A stretch of DNA of 64,000 nt. It comes from JBBATK01 sp044228685. GTDB taxonomy: Bacteria > Bacteroidota > Ignavibacteria > Kapaibacteriales > NICIL-2. This document shows positions 18,024 to 28,061 of this stretch, piece after piece. The notes under the pieces are model-generated. The model worked only from the letters and a program-made list of their open reading frames with translations, was not told the DNA's origin and did not search any database. Within the stretch, counting starts at the first letter, position 1; each line of letters opens with the position of its first letter. Location of the stretch: NCBI GenBank assembly GCA_044228685.1, contig JBGAUL010000015.1, positions 1-64,000 of the forward strand. Direction: 5' to 3'. A program made the position numbers and the translations under genes.

Positions 18024-18193
18024 CCCTGAAGTGATAATCGCACATGCAAAACCAACGAGCTGCAATATACTATGAGGCTTGTGGAAAGGCGGTATTGCTT
18101 CGACAGCCTGCAGCTAAATTGCAGTCCTGAGACGGAGCACTATTTGTGATTCTTCGCACCGTTGCCCAATAGTCTTTAGCCATTCCTTCGCTC

Positions 18194-18943
18194 ATGCTTA
18201 TTCTCCTTCTCATTGGTTGCGCCGTTGGTCTTTCTGCCGGTATGTTCGGCATTGGAGGTGCCCTCATTGCCACGCCAATGCTCAAGGTCTTTGCAGGACT
18301 TAGCGCTTTTTACGCCCTGGCATCTCCTCTTCCAGCGTCATTACCAACTGCATTGAGCGGATCAATCGCCTACTCGCGCTCAGGTTTAGTGCGTTTTCGT
18401 GTTGTGAGTCGTATCCTGCTCATTGCACTGCCCGCGAACATTCTTGCGTCGTACTACACGAAATTCATCCCAAGTCAATATCTGATGATTGCCACCGGCG
18501 TCGTCATGGTCTACGTATCCATCAGCTTTCTGCTGCGCGCCATCTTCATGAAGGAAGTTGCTCCTCAAGAAGCTGTACAGCCATCTCTCCTCATTAGTTT
18601 GATCGTCGGTGGTGTCGCTGGTACGCTCTCAGGCATGCTGGCTATCGGAGGCGGAATCATCCTGGTTCCTGCTTTTCTGCGCTTTCTGCATATGCCTCTG
18701 AAGCAAGCCTTGGCGACCTCGCTCATCTGCGTTGTGGCTCTGGCTATTCCCGGCACCATCGTGCATGCACAACTTGGTCATATCGATTGGCAAGTCGCCC
18801 TCATCCTCACCATCAGCTCCGTCCCCTGCTCTTTCATTGGCGCTCGTCTCGCCTTGCGTTTACGCAACCAAACACTCGAACGCATCTACGGCGTGTTTAT
18901 GCTGGCCCTGACCATTCAGTTCTTCTGGAATCTCTTGCAGTAG
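18194..18943 (+). CDS. TauE/SafE family membrane permease
   Basis: The 249-residue protein has about eight hydrophobic segments and the internal twofold repeat of the TauE/SafE family. Half one starts with GMFGIGGALIATPML and half two with GMLAIGGGIILVPAFL, each giving the glycine-rich re-entrant motif. Family members export sulfite, sulfoacetate or related organosulfonates, but many have unknown substrates. It is divergent from the PD40 lipoprotein and has no sulfur-metabolism neighbour, so the substrate is not assignable. Length is normal for the family. Confidence 0.88.
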   Translation: MLILLLIGCAVGLSAGMFGIGGALIATPMLKVFAGLSAFYALASPLPASLPTALSGSIAYSRSGLVRFRVVSRILLIALPANILASYYTKFIPSQYLMIATGVVMVYVSISFLLRAIFMKEVAPQEAVQPSLLISLIVGGVAGTLSGMLAIGGGIILVPAFLRFLHMPLKQALATSLICVVALAIPGTIVHAQLGHIDWQVALILTISSVPCSFIGARLALRLRNQTLERIYGVFMLALTIQFFWNLLQ

Positions 18944-19861
18944 GTCATAACGCGTTGCTCATAAGTCCTTCGATCAATCATCTACAAATCACTCTCAGCA
19001 CTACATTCAATCTGCGCTAGCCTTGCGTTGATCTACGCGTCACAATGCAATGTGCATGTGAAGGCCAACTCGAAGAATTGACGCTCCAGGTGTTCGGTGA
19101 TTCGGTCTAAAAGCAGTGCTTGATTTGCATACCAGTGCAAAGCGGATGCACCATCCTCCGGACAATCAAGGCGTAAGCTTTGTCCTCCCAAGACTCAAGC
19201 ACATAGTGCAGTGAGCGGAGCTGAAAAAAGTTTTGAAAGTGAGAGATGTACAGAGGTCGAAAAGGGGAGTTGGACAAGTGGTCCGGATTGGGACATCGTA
19301 TGCGTCACAGGAATCGACGTTCAAAAGAGCTCTGTTTTCACGTTATATACCCTCTCATTCAGACTATTTTTCCTGTGAACAAGGCATGAACTATGCACAT
19401 CAATTTCAGTCATTTTTTGAGCTGGAAAAGAGGTCTTTTAGGGTCGAAAAATGACGGATTTTGGCTAAGAGTTTTGCATCAAAATAGCTACGTTTTCAAT
19501 CAGCTCGGAGCTGAGATAAAGCGTGTTTTTGGCTAGAAATGGGGGCTTTTTAGGGACTAGAGAAAGTGTCAAGACAATTGCACAGCGTAGAAATTCTGAC
19601 AGTGCGGATGGGCTTTGCGAGGAAATTTCGAATGTGGCTTCTGGGGAGGGCTGTGATAAGCGTAGGAACGGGTACAAATGAGATACCCCTTGACGTCACC
19701 ACTCGTCAAGGGGCACTCCCCTTCTCACCTTTCACCACCACAACGAAAGGAGGCATATAATCGAATGCCTCAGTGCGAAATTAAAAGGACTCACTTTCTA
19801 CGCAAACTTTTTTTTCATTGTTGAAAAAATATTTTTTCGGGCCATTCGTAATAGCGGCCGT
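18944..19861. other. Long gene-free region, 918 bases, with two hairpins
   Basis: No convincing coding frame is seen on either strand; one 73-codon frame at 19233-19454 lacks a ribosome-binding site and recognisable content. Hairpins lie at 19686-19713 (stem CCCCTTGACG, eight-base loop, no T run) and about 19751-19770 (AGGCAT...ATGCCT). An AT palindrome GAAAAAATATTTTTTC is at 19823-19838. I looked for signatures of tmRNA, RNase P RNA and SRP RNA and did not recognise any. Confidence 0.4.
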
Positions 19862-21043
19862 TTAGGCTTCGGGATTGGAGCTCGAAGACTCTGTTGAGGC
19901 AGCATTTTGGGTGTCATCGAGACCCCCTTCAAGCACGCCGTGAACGAAATCTGTCTTGGCTTCGGTGTAGGCATCGCGGTCGTCATGAAAGCGCTGCGCG
20001 AGCTCAGACTTGAGCGCCGAATAGCTCTCACGCAACTGTTGGTTGGCGCGTAGTCGATCGCGGAATTGTAAATGTTCGTGCAATGCGACGCTGTCTTTGG
20101 GACACACATAGAGGTGCTGCGTCATCCACTCGCGATCCGCACCACGGGGTACGCGCGATGAACTCTGACGAAAGGCTTCGCGCTGAGCAATTCCCTTATC
20201 GCCTTCATATTCATAGCCCTCGGCTTCGAGCTTCTCGCGCACTTGTGCGAAGTGTTCCATCGAATCAATCACCAGATCAAGATCGAGTATTGGCTTTGCA
20301 CGCAGGCCTGTGACTGATGTACTGCCTATGTGATGATATTCCAACACCAGATCACCAAGCACGGAACTGAGGTAGCTCTTCAGAGCTTCAAATTCCAGTG
20401 GCCATTGACCATTGTAGTCGGCGAGTTCGATTCTGCTATCGCTCGAGTCTTCGTAGGATGTAATGTGATCCGGCGGAGCGTTCAGTGCCTTGAGCGTTGG
20501 AATGCGGTGATTGAAGAGCAACAGAACCACGATGCCCATCGTCACGCATGAATCCGCAATGTTGAACACCCACCAGCGTGTGATGTTTTGTCCGAAGAGT
20601 GAGAAGTCCGGACAATCCAGATCGATAAAATCAACAACCTTTCCATAGAACAACGGCGCTTCATTGAAGATCACGCCATAGAAGACTCTGTCAATGAGAT
20701 TGCCCACCGCGCCTGAGAGCAGCAGCATGATACCAACTTGAACCCAACGATCGAAACGACGGAGTTTGTAGAGATACCAAATGAGAACGATGGCTGCGAA
20801 GACTGAAAAGAGACTTAGGAAGATCTTACCAGCACCGAAGCTCACGCCAAATGCCATTCCCGGGTTTTCGACATAGGAGAAACGCAGCAAATCGCCGATG
20901 ATGGATCGGCTCTCATTCAGATACATTCCTTGGTGCACTACACCAAAGAATGAGAATCCTTTGATCCACAACTTGCTGATCTGGTCAGCAAGAACGATTA
21001 CTATGGCTACGATAAAGAGTTTCTGACCACGGAGCTTTGTCAC
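19862..21043 (-). CDS. lspA: Signal peptidase II (LspA) fused to a GrpB-family nucleotidyltransferase-fold domain
   Basis: The start is the GTG at 21043, preceded by AGGAAAG; an upstream TTG in frame has no such site. Residues about 1-185 are lipoprotein signal peptidase, the aspartic protease that removes signal peptides from diacylglyceryl-prolipoproteins. It has four membrane spans, DQISK near 20, ENPGMAFG, and the catalytic aspartates in GNLIDR (D118) and FNIADS (D164). After a short linker, residues about 205-380 match the GrpB/UPF0157 family (ELADYNGQWPLEFEALK, HHIGSTSVTGLRAKPILD), a cytosolic fold related to Pol-beta nucleotidyltransferases. The C-tail is low complexity (STESSSSNPEA). 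The frame is continuous with no stop between domains, and I know of no standard fusion of this type. polX lies 100 bases upstream on the same strand. Confidence 0.9.
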   Translation of the reverse strand: MTKLRGQKLFIVAIVIVLADQISKLWIKGFSFFGVVHQGMYLNESRSIIGDLLRFSYVENPGMAFGVSFGAGKIFLSLFSVFAAIVLIWYLYKLRRFDRWVQVGIMLLLSGAVGNLIDRVFYGVIFNEAPLFYGKVVDFIDLDCPDFSLFGQNITRWWVFNIADSCVTMGIVVLLLFNHRIPTLKALNAPPDHITSYEDSSDSRIELADYNGQWPLEFEALKSYLSSVLGDLVLEYHHIGSTSVTGLRAKPILDLDLVIDSMEHFAQVREKLEAEGYEYEGDKGIAQREAFRQSSSRVPRGADREWMTQHLYVCPKDSVALHEHLQFRDRLRANQQLRESYSALKSELAQRFHDDRDAYTEAKTDFVHGVLEGGLDDTQNAASTESSSSNPEA

Positions 21044-21143
21044 GGTGCTTTCCTGTGAAATGAAGGTGTATTCCGCGCTCGTCTCGCGGACAAGCAACAA
21101 AAATACGATGCAAAATGATGCTTAGTCGGCCCACCTCGACTAC

Positions 21144-22793
21144 TTAGCGCTTCATTTTTGATTGACGTAATTCGGCGCAAAAGCGTCGGAACTCGACCTC
21201 GCTCATCGTATTAATCACATCTTCAGCTCTCAGCATTCCCTTGCGTCCAATGCCCACTCCCAGAAAGACTTCCGAAAGTGTGGCGCATTGGTGTGAGTCG
21301 GGATTGATGGCGATTTTAACTCCCAGCTCCACTGCTCGACGATGCCAGCGCCAGTCGAGATCGAATCGATGGGGATTGGCGTTGAGTTCAATGACGGTGC
21401 CGGTTTCTGCAGCGACTTGTAGTATTGCTTCCATGTCGAGTTCATAGCCGGGACGTGCCAGGAGGAGTCGTCCGGTGGGATGACCCAAGATCGTGGTATA
21501 AGGATTTCTCAACGCCGCAATAATCCGCGCTGTCTGTTGCTCCTTCGGCAACTGAAAGGCAGAGTGCACCGACGCCACCACCACATCAAACTGTTCCAAG
21601 ATTTCATCATCGTAGTCCAGCGAACCATCGCTCAGGATATCACTTTCAATACCCCGTAGAACGCTGATGCCGGGCTTTGCGGCATTGACCTTAGCGATTT
21701 CCGCATGCTGCGCTTTCACACGCTCAACGCTCAGGCCATTGGCATAAACCGCAGTCTTGGAGTGATCACAAATCGCCACGTACTCAAAACCTAGTCGCTT
21801 GGTTTCCAGTGCCATTTCCTCGACCGAGTTTGCGCCGTCGCTCCAGGTTGTGTGGATGTGTAGCATGCCTCGCATGTCGCTTGACTCCAGCAATCGCGGC
21901 AGCTTCTTCATGCGCAGCACATCTGCGTCTTCGCGCAGTTCAACCGGAACGAAGGCAAAGCCATGATTCTCAAAAATCTTCTCTTCACTCGCCGCTGCAT
22001 CCGCAGCACTGAGTCCGCCGAATGCTTTGAGAAAATCACTGTGTGCAGAGCTGCGAAAGAGCGTGGATTCAAAGTGCTTCGCATCCGGACTCAGCAAACG
22101 GACCTGCATGCCATCGCGGATGAATCGTAGTTCGTCGGCTAGTTCGACCGCTTCGAAGTGCGCAACGAGTGCATCAAGTGAGGCACCGAGTTGTACGAGC
22201 ACGATGTCTTCGATGACTTCGGCGCGACGTCGCAATGCGCCGCTGATTTCAACGCGGGTGGATCCAAGTTCCTGACATTCGGCGATGATGGATTGGGCGA
22301 TGCGGTTGCCACCCGATTGCAGACACTTACCCTGCGCAGCTTGCCAGATGGCGATTGAATTCAGAATAGAAGCTTGTGTTTTCTCGCCGAAACCTTTGAG
22401 TTCAACCAGACGATTCTCTTTGCATGCATACTCGAGTTCGCCGATGCTGTTGATGTCCAGTTCCTCGTGCAGCTGACGGGCCTTCTTAGCTCCAACGCCG
22501 CGCAGTTTGGTGAGCGATAACACGCCGGCCGGAACAGTGGCTTTGAGTTCGTGATACTCGGCGATGTCACCGGTTGCGACGAATTCCTGAATCAATTCAA
22601 GAAGACCTTTTCCGATGCCTTTCACGCCTTTTAGTGAGCCATCGGCGACGGCTGCGGGAAGGTCGATTTGCATCTTATCCAAGACCCGGGAGCCGTTTTG
22701 TAGGGCCCGAATCTTAAAGATGTTCTCGTCGGCCAGCTCCATCATAACCGTCATTTCTTCCAGTTTTTCCACCAATTCATCTTTTTGTGTCAT
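21144..22793 (-). CDS. polX: PolX-type protein (HhH, degenerate Pol-beta domain, PHP phosphoesterase)
   Basis: Bacterial PolX combines an X-family gap-filling polymerase with a C-terminal PHP 3'-5' exonuclease/AP-endonuclease for base excision repair. Here the 549 residues contain helix-hairpin-helix segments (GVKGIGKG at 56, LRGVGAKKA at 98, LKGFGEKT at 132), a nucleotidyltransferase region and a PHP domain from about 308. The PHP metal ligands look intact (LHIHTTWSDG at 311, ICDHS, ESDI, SVHS, GHPTGR, NPDSH). The polymerase centre does not: the usual GS-x10-GDxD reads GALRRRAEVIEDIVLV (185-200), keeping one aspartate but losing the second, and the expected VDLR third carboxylate reads VRLL (231-234). 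It is probably a nuclease with a dead polymerase. It lies directly upstream of lspA-grpB on the same strand. Confidence 0.88.
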   Translation of the reverse strand: MTQKDELVEKLEEMTVMMELADENIFKIRALQNGSRVLDKMQIDLPAAVADGSLKGVKGIGKGLLELIQEFVATGDIAEYHELKATVPAGVLSLTKLRGVGAKKARQLHEELDINSIGELEYACKENRLVELKGFGEKTQASILNSIAIWQAAQGKCLQSGGNRIAQSIIAECQELGSTRVEISGALRRRAEVIEDIVLVQLGASLDALVAHFEAVELADELRFIRDGMQVRLLSPDAKHFESTLFRSSAHSDFLKAFGGLSAADAAASEEKIFENHGFAFVPVELREDADVLRMKKLPRLLESSDMRGMLHIHTTWSDGANSVEEMALETKRLGFEYVAICDHSKTAVYANGLSVERVKAQHAEIAKVNAAKPGISVLRGIESDILSDGSLDYDDEILEQFDVVVASVHSAFQLPKEQQTARIIAALRNPYTTILGHPTGRLLLARPGYELDMEAILQVAAETGTVIELNANPHRFDLDWRWHRRAVELGVKIAINPDSHQCATLSEVFLGVGIGRKGMLRAEDVINTMSEVEFRRFCAELRQSKMKR

Positions 22794-23011
22794 AATTCTC
22801 AGCTTTTTGGGTGAATATCATCAATCCGGTACCGACTCCTCGGCGCAATAGCCACATGGCTTGGGCGTCCATGGACTATCCACTATCTGCATTGCCACAC
22901 AACAATCCTCAAAAAAGTCTTTTGCTCAGACCCTGAATCGGCTTCATTTAGGGGCATCGCCTTTTGTGTATCTTTGCTATGCTTGTACCTCCATTTCATC
23001 AATTTAACTGA

Positions 23012-24106
<1,095 letters not shown>

Positions 24107-24121
24107 GCGTCACCAAAGCTC

Positions 24122-24868
24122 ATGCCGGCACCGGAAACGATTCTCAACATCTGTCTGCAGATTGTTCTGAGCGTAGCGCCGGGCATTTTGATTGCAGCAT
24201 TTGTGTATCGACGAGATCGATACGAGAAGGAGCCGCACGCTCTGCTCTTGGCCTGCTTTGGTCTTGGGATGGTAGCGGTCGCACCGGCTATCGGAGCCGA
24301 GAACCTCGCAGTCGGACTTGGCTTCGACAAAGGTCATAACGTACTCCGCGTCTTCATCCATGCCTTCTTCATCGTTGCTTTCACCGAGGAACTCCTAAAG
24401 TACCTGGTGCTCTGCTACTTCGCGATGCCCAAGAAGGATTTCAATGAACCCTTTGATGGCATAACCTATTCGGTGATGATTGCCATGGGTTTTGCGACCA
24501 TGGAGAACCTGCTCTACGTCTTTGATACTCGACTCCCCGATCCACTCAACGTGGCTCTGCGTCGCATGTTCACAGCCGTTCCTGCTCACGCCGCCAACGC
24601 CGTACTGATGGGCTACTTCATGGGCCTGGCAAAGTTCGCACGCGATCGACAGGCTCTCATGTTCACCGCGCTCATGTCGGCGGTGGTAGCGCATGGTCTC
24701 TATGATTTCTTCATCTTCCTTGATCGACCCGGACTCATCGCCTTTGGTGCTCTCGTGGTTCTCAGCATTGTCATAGTACTCTCGCTCAAAGCCATCAAGA
24801 TCCACTCGATCAATTCTCCTTTTCGGGTACAAAAAAGTCCCGACGAGTTAGACTCGCGGGACTCCTAA
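24122..24868 (+). CDS. prsW: PrsW family intramembrane metalloprotease
   Basis: The 248-residue protein is almost entirely transmembrane and shows the PrsW/CAAX-like motifs: RRDRYEKEP after the first helix, FTEELLKYL (paired glutamates), GFATMENLLY, the histidine in VPAHAANAVLMGY, and VVAHGLYDFF. PrsW cleaves the anti-sigma factor RsiW in Bacillus; the substrate here is unknown, and no sigma or anti-sigma gene is near. It is downstream of the desaturase by 15 bases, which suggests a membrane-stress or membrane-composition context. The last codons of the gene overlap a hairpin that appears to be the terminator of the convergent gene at 24912-25442. Confidence 0.9.
   Translation: MPAPETILNICLQIVLSVAPGILIAAFVYRRDRYEKEPHALLLACFGLGMVAVAPAIGAENLAVGLGFDKGHNVLRVFIHAFFIVAFTEELLKYLVLCYFAMPKKDFNEPFDGITYSVMIAMGFATMENLLYVFDTRLPDPLNVALRRMFTAVPAHAANAVLMGYFMGLAKFARDRQALMFTALMSAVVAHGLYDFFIFLDRPGLIAFGALVVLSIVIVLSLKAIKIHSINSPFRVQKSPDELDSRDS
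24831..24863 (-). terminator. Terminator of the minus-strand barrel gene, embedded in the 3' end of prsW
   Basis: Arms 24836-24842 plus 24844-24848 pair with 24852-24856 plus 24857-24863 (AGTCCCG, one bulged A, CGAGT; loop TAG). Read on the minus strand the stem is followed by six T. It lies inside the last codons of prsW, whose stop is at 24866-24868. Confidence 0.75.
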
Positions 24869-24911
24869 CATTTCGCACCGAAGAATCAGTGCTTTAAGTG
24901 TTCTGCTCGAC

Positions 24912-25442
24912 TTAGATATCGAAAATGATACCGCCGTTGAGCGTGATATAATCGTATCCGCCGGAGTTCAACACCAAATTGATTTTAGCGCTGAAGTCGA
25001 GCTGTGTATTGCCTGCCATTGTGGTAAATCCTACCATTGGAGCAAGACCAAAGTTGGTTGATGATGCGCTGTATGTGCCCACAATCGTGGCAACACTTAC
25101 AGTCATCATATACAAACCAGCTTCACCACCGAGATACATTCCGTTTGTTCCAACCTTGTAACGAAGACCTGCCACGATCGGAATTGAGGACGATGATGCG
25201 CCACCGGTTTCCTTGGAACTGAAGTATGTGTATCCCAAGTGACCTTCCAAGGTCATGTCCGGTTGCAATGGGTGCAAATAAGTGCCACCGATTCCGAAGC
25301 CAAGGCTTGCGAAATCTGAGAGATTGCCGAAAGGTATAGCGATTGTCGCTTGTGCGCTCACGCCGTCACGACCCTTCTTTTGGGAAAATGCTACTGTACT
25401 GAGCAGACATGCGACACAGAGTAGTGTCAAAAACTTTTTCAT
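24912..25442 (-). CDS. Outer-membrane beta-barrel protein
   Basis: The 176-residue protein starts with a signal peptide (MKKFLTLLCVACLLSTVAFSQ) and continues with alternating hydrophobic/polar strands and glycine turns, such as FGIGGTYLHPLQPDMTLEGHLGYTYF and AGLRYKVGTNGMYLGGEAGLYM, ending in an aromatic-poor IIFDI. This is the pattern of small OmpA/OmpW-like porin-family barrels common in Bacteroidota. No further function can be read. It is convergent with prsW and shares its terminator region. Confidence 0.8.
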   Translation of the reverse strand: MKKFLTLLCVACLLSTVAFSQKKGRDGVSAQATIAIPFGNLSDFASLGFGIGGTYLHPLQPDMTLEGHLGYTYFSSKETGGASSSSIPIVAGLRYKVGTNGMYLGGEAGLYMMTVSVATIVGTYSASSTNFGLAPMVGFTTMAGNTQLDFSAKINLVLNSGGYDYITLNGGIIFDI

Positions 25443-25588
25443 AGGACCCCTAAATAGATGAAACGAATCGGAAAAACCATCGCTGATTATGTACTACGAA
25501 ATTAGCCAGTGTCACTTCGCCTTGCACGGACAAAGTTGCGTATTACTTACCGAGTAAATTCTCGGCATTGAACTCATCTACCTACCTT

Positions 25589-26866
25589 CTACAATGCAGC
25601 GTGGCCCAGGTACACTGCATCAGTTCCCAACTCTTCTTCAATGCGCAGCAACTGGTTGTACTTAGCAACGCGGTCTGTGCGTGAAGGAGCACCGGTTTTG
25701 ATCTGTCCGGCATTTGTCGCCACGGCGATATCCGCGATGGTCGAATCTTCTGTTTCACCACTACGGTGTGAAACGATACTGCGATAACCATGACGTCCAC
25801 CAAGCGCTATACAATCCAGCGTCTCGGTGAGTGTGCCGATCTGATTTACCTTGATGAGAATTGAGTTTGCAATTCCCTCTTCAATACCGCGATTGAGGAA
25901 GAGTGGATTGGTGACGAAGAGATCATCGCCGACCAATTGCACACGACTTCCAATCGCTTCTGTGAGCATCTTCCAACCGTTCCAGTCGTTCTCGCCTAAA
26001 CCATCTTCGATTGAAACGATAGGATAATCTGCCGTCAATTTTTCATACCACTTAACCATTGCTTCTACACTGTGCAATTCTTGACTGGACTTGTAGAATT
26101 TGTATTGTCCGTTCTCAACCATCTCACTAGCCGCTACATCCAAAGCCAAAGCCACTTGTTCGCCAGGTGTGTACCCTGCTTTTGCAATTGCTTCAAGAAT
26201 AGAATCGAGCGCTTCTTCGTTTGATTTGAGTGATGGCGCAAAGCCACCTTCATCACCAACCGAGGTTGAATGACCCTTTGATTTCAACACGCCTTTGAGT
26301 GTATGGAAAATCTCCGTTCCCATGCGCAACGCTTCGCTGAAGCTGGACGCTCCGAGAGGCATGATCATGAACTCTTGGATGTCAACGGTATTGTCAGCAT
26401 GACGTCCACCATTGAGAATGTTCATCATCGGCACCGGCAGTGTGCGAGCGTTTGTACCGCCGATGTAGCGATACAATGGCATTCCATAAAAATTGGCAGC
26501 AGCCTTTGCAACGGCCAGTGAAACGCCGAGCATTGCATTCGCGCCGAGCTTGGATTTGTTTTCTGTGCCGTCGAGAATAATCATCATGCGATCGATTTGC
26601 GATTGCTCGCTTGCGTCGAAGCCGACGATGTGTTCGCTGATGATGGTGTTGACGTTGTTGACGGCGTTGAGGACGCCTTTGCCCAGATAGACCGAGGCAT
26701 CGCCGTCGCGAAGTTCTACGGCTTCGTGTTCGCCGGTGCTGGCGCCGGAAGGCACAGCAGCGCGACCCATCGTTCCGTCTTCTAGGGTGATATCAACTTC
26801 AAGTGTAGGATTGCCGCGTGAGTCGAGAATCTGGCGGGCATGAGCATCTAAAATTGCTGGTGTCAT
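25589..26866 (-). CDS. eno: Enolase
   Basis: Enolase interconverts 2-phosphoglycerate and phosphoenolpyruvate in glycolysis and gluconeogenesis. The 425-residue protein has the expected N-terminal ARQILDSRGNPTLEVDI, the loop SGASTGEHEAVELRD, the Mg2+-binding residues in LALDVAASE, SIEDGLGENDW and LVGDDLFVTN, the catalytic lysine region ILIKVNQIGTLTET, and the signature SHRSGETED near the C-terminus. Length and order are canonical. It is apparently monocistronic. Confidence 0.98.
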   Translation of the reverse strand: MTPAILDAHARQILDSRGNPTLEVDITLEDGTMGRAAVPSGASTGEHEAVELRDGDASVYLGKGVLNAVNNVNTIISEHIVGFDASEQSQIDRMMIILDGTENKSKLGANAMLGVSLAVAKAAANFYGMPLYRYIGGTNARTLPVPMMNILNGGRHADNTVDIQEFMIMPLGASSFSEALRMGTEIFHTLKGVLKSKGHSTSVGDEGGFAPSLKSNEEALDSILEAIAKAGYTPGEQVALALDVAASEMVENGQYKFYKSSQELHSVEAMVKWYEKLTADYPIVSIEDGLGENDWNGWKMLTEAIGSRVQLVGDDLFVTNPLFLNRGIEEGIANSILIKVNQIGTLTETLDCIALGGRHGYRSIVSHRSGETEDSTIADIAVATNAGQIKTGAPSRTDRVAKYNQLLRIEEELGTDAVYLGHAAL

Positions 26867-26978
26867 AGCAATGAAGCAATTGGTGGATAGTGTATGTCAA
26901 ACTCAAGTATCAATACCCGGTCTTCTTCGCAGTCTCTGAATTCACAATGCTTCATCTACGCTCGAGGCGCACAGCATG

Positions 26979-27305
26979 CTAATTCATCGAAGAAAAATTC
27001 AGTGCCAGGGCGTCAATTTTTTCAGCAAGCTTAAAATCCAACTCTGTCAAACCACCACGATCGTGCGTTGTGACGCTAATGCGAAGCTTGTTCCATCCGT
27101 AAATCAGAATGTCGGGATGATGATCCAGCTGCTCTGCCACAATGGCAATAGCATTCACCATGCCGATGGCCGCTGCCCAATTGGCCGCGTGGAGTTCACG
27201 GGTGATACAGGGAGGCGTTACTGATTCTTCACTACGATGCCACAAAGGATGAAAATCCAAATGCTTGGTAATGATGTCAGCGGACAAGAGATCTGGGCGA
27301 GCCAT
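26979..27305 (-). CDS. phhB: 4a-hydroxytetrahydrobiopterin dehydratase (pterin-4a-carbinolamine dehydratase)
   Basis: The 108-residue protein recycles 4a-hydroxytetrahydropterin formed by aromatic amino acid hydroxylases. The family signature is present: EQLDHHPDILIYGWNKLRISVT with the HHPD motif, W, and a later H and D. The ATG at 27305 is chosen because longer frames run back through the terminator at 27349-27377. No phenylalanine hydroxylase gene is in the window, so the physiological partner is unknown. Confidence 0.92.
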   Translation of the reverse strand: MARPDLLSADIITKHLDFHPLWHRSEESVTPPCITRELHAANWAAAIGMVNAIAIVAEQLDHHPDILIYGWNKLRISVTTHDRGGLTELDFKLAEKIDALALNFSSMN

Positions 27306-27348
27306 GATAGTGTTGGAGATTAACTGTGGAACAAAAATACTCATAAAC

Positions 27349-27377
27349 AAAAAAGGGTCGGCAAAGCGACCCTTTTT
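27349..27377 (-). terminator. Rho-independent terminator after trxA
   Basis: An 11-base perfect stem AAAAAGGGTCG / CGACCCTTTTT (27350-27360 with 27367-27377) has a six-base loop. Both sides carry A/T runs, so it could work in either direction; it lies just downstream of trxA on the minus strand and upstream of the pterin dehydratase gene. Confidence 0.9.
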
Positions 27378-27435
27378 ATTCCTCTGAGTCGGAGGCATGC
27401 AGTGTGCATGCTGACCGACCGGATGATTCTCGTGC

Positions 27436-27768
27436 TTAGTTCAGATATGATTCCAAACGTTGCATGATAAAGTTCTTTGGTACAAGACCAACGATGTTGT
27501 CCACGACTTTGCCTTCATGGAAGAGCAAGAGTGCAGGGATGGAACGAATTCCATATTCCATTGCTACTCGTGGATTGTTGTCGACGTCAAGCTTTCCGAT
27601 TTTCACCTTGCCACCAAGTTCTGTGGCGAGTTCTTCCATGATTGGTGCAATCATGCGACACGGACCGCACCATGCTGCCCAGAAATCGATGAGTACCGGT
27701 TCTTTGGAATCCAAAACTTCGGTTTGAAAATTGTCGTCAGTAATATGTGCAGGATGTACTGCTTCCAT
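27436..27768 (-). CDS. trxA: Thioredoxin
   Basis: This is a 110-residue thioredoxin with active site WAAWCGPCRM, the cis-proline loop IRSIPALLLF and the buried aspartate in LIDFWA. It reduces protein disulfides in the cytoplasm. The ATG at 27768 has GGAG six bases upstream; the frame stays open for 76 more codons upstream, but that region has no thioredoxin homology. Confidence 0.96.
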   Translation of the reverse strand: MEAVHPAHITDDNFQTEVLDSKEPVLIDFWAAWCGPCRMIAPIMEELATELGGKVKIGKLDVDNNPRVAMEYGIRSIPALLLFHEGKVVDNIVGLVPKNFIMQRLESYLN

Positions 27769-28061
27769 ACGAGCTCCAAAATTGAGTGTTGATTGTGTCG
27801 TGTAATCGGGGAGCAAAAATAGACATTCAGTGCTCCCAACACCTTGCGCGATGGGAAAAATATTTGTCCACGCGCAAAAACATGACCGCTGTTTTGAGGT
27901 AGACGAAAGCTCGCGCACTGAATTGTATCGAATTGGAAGAAATTGAGCCTGTCGCGACCACAATCCGTGGCTTCGACCAGACTCGCTCAATCTCAATTCT
28001 GCTCCTCCCTATCAATCAACCCGCCACTTGATTCAGCATCCAACGAGAAGTGCACTGAGTC

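Noticed and set aside
18023..18065. N-terminal extension of the PD40 lipoprotein from a TTG
   Set aside because: It would bury the lipoprotein signal; the ATG at 18023 gives a proper signal and lipobox.
19233..19454. 73-codon plus-strand frame in the large gap
   Set aside because: No ribosome-binding site, biased composition and no recognisable content.
18944..19861. tmRNA, RNase P RNA or SRP RNA in the large gap
   Set aside because: No characteristic conserved core words were found by eye.
21044..21100. N-terminal extension of LspA from a TTG
   Set aside because: The GTG at 21043 has AGGAAAG upstream and starts directly before the first membrane span.
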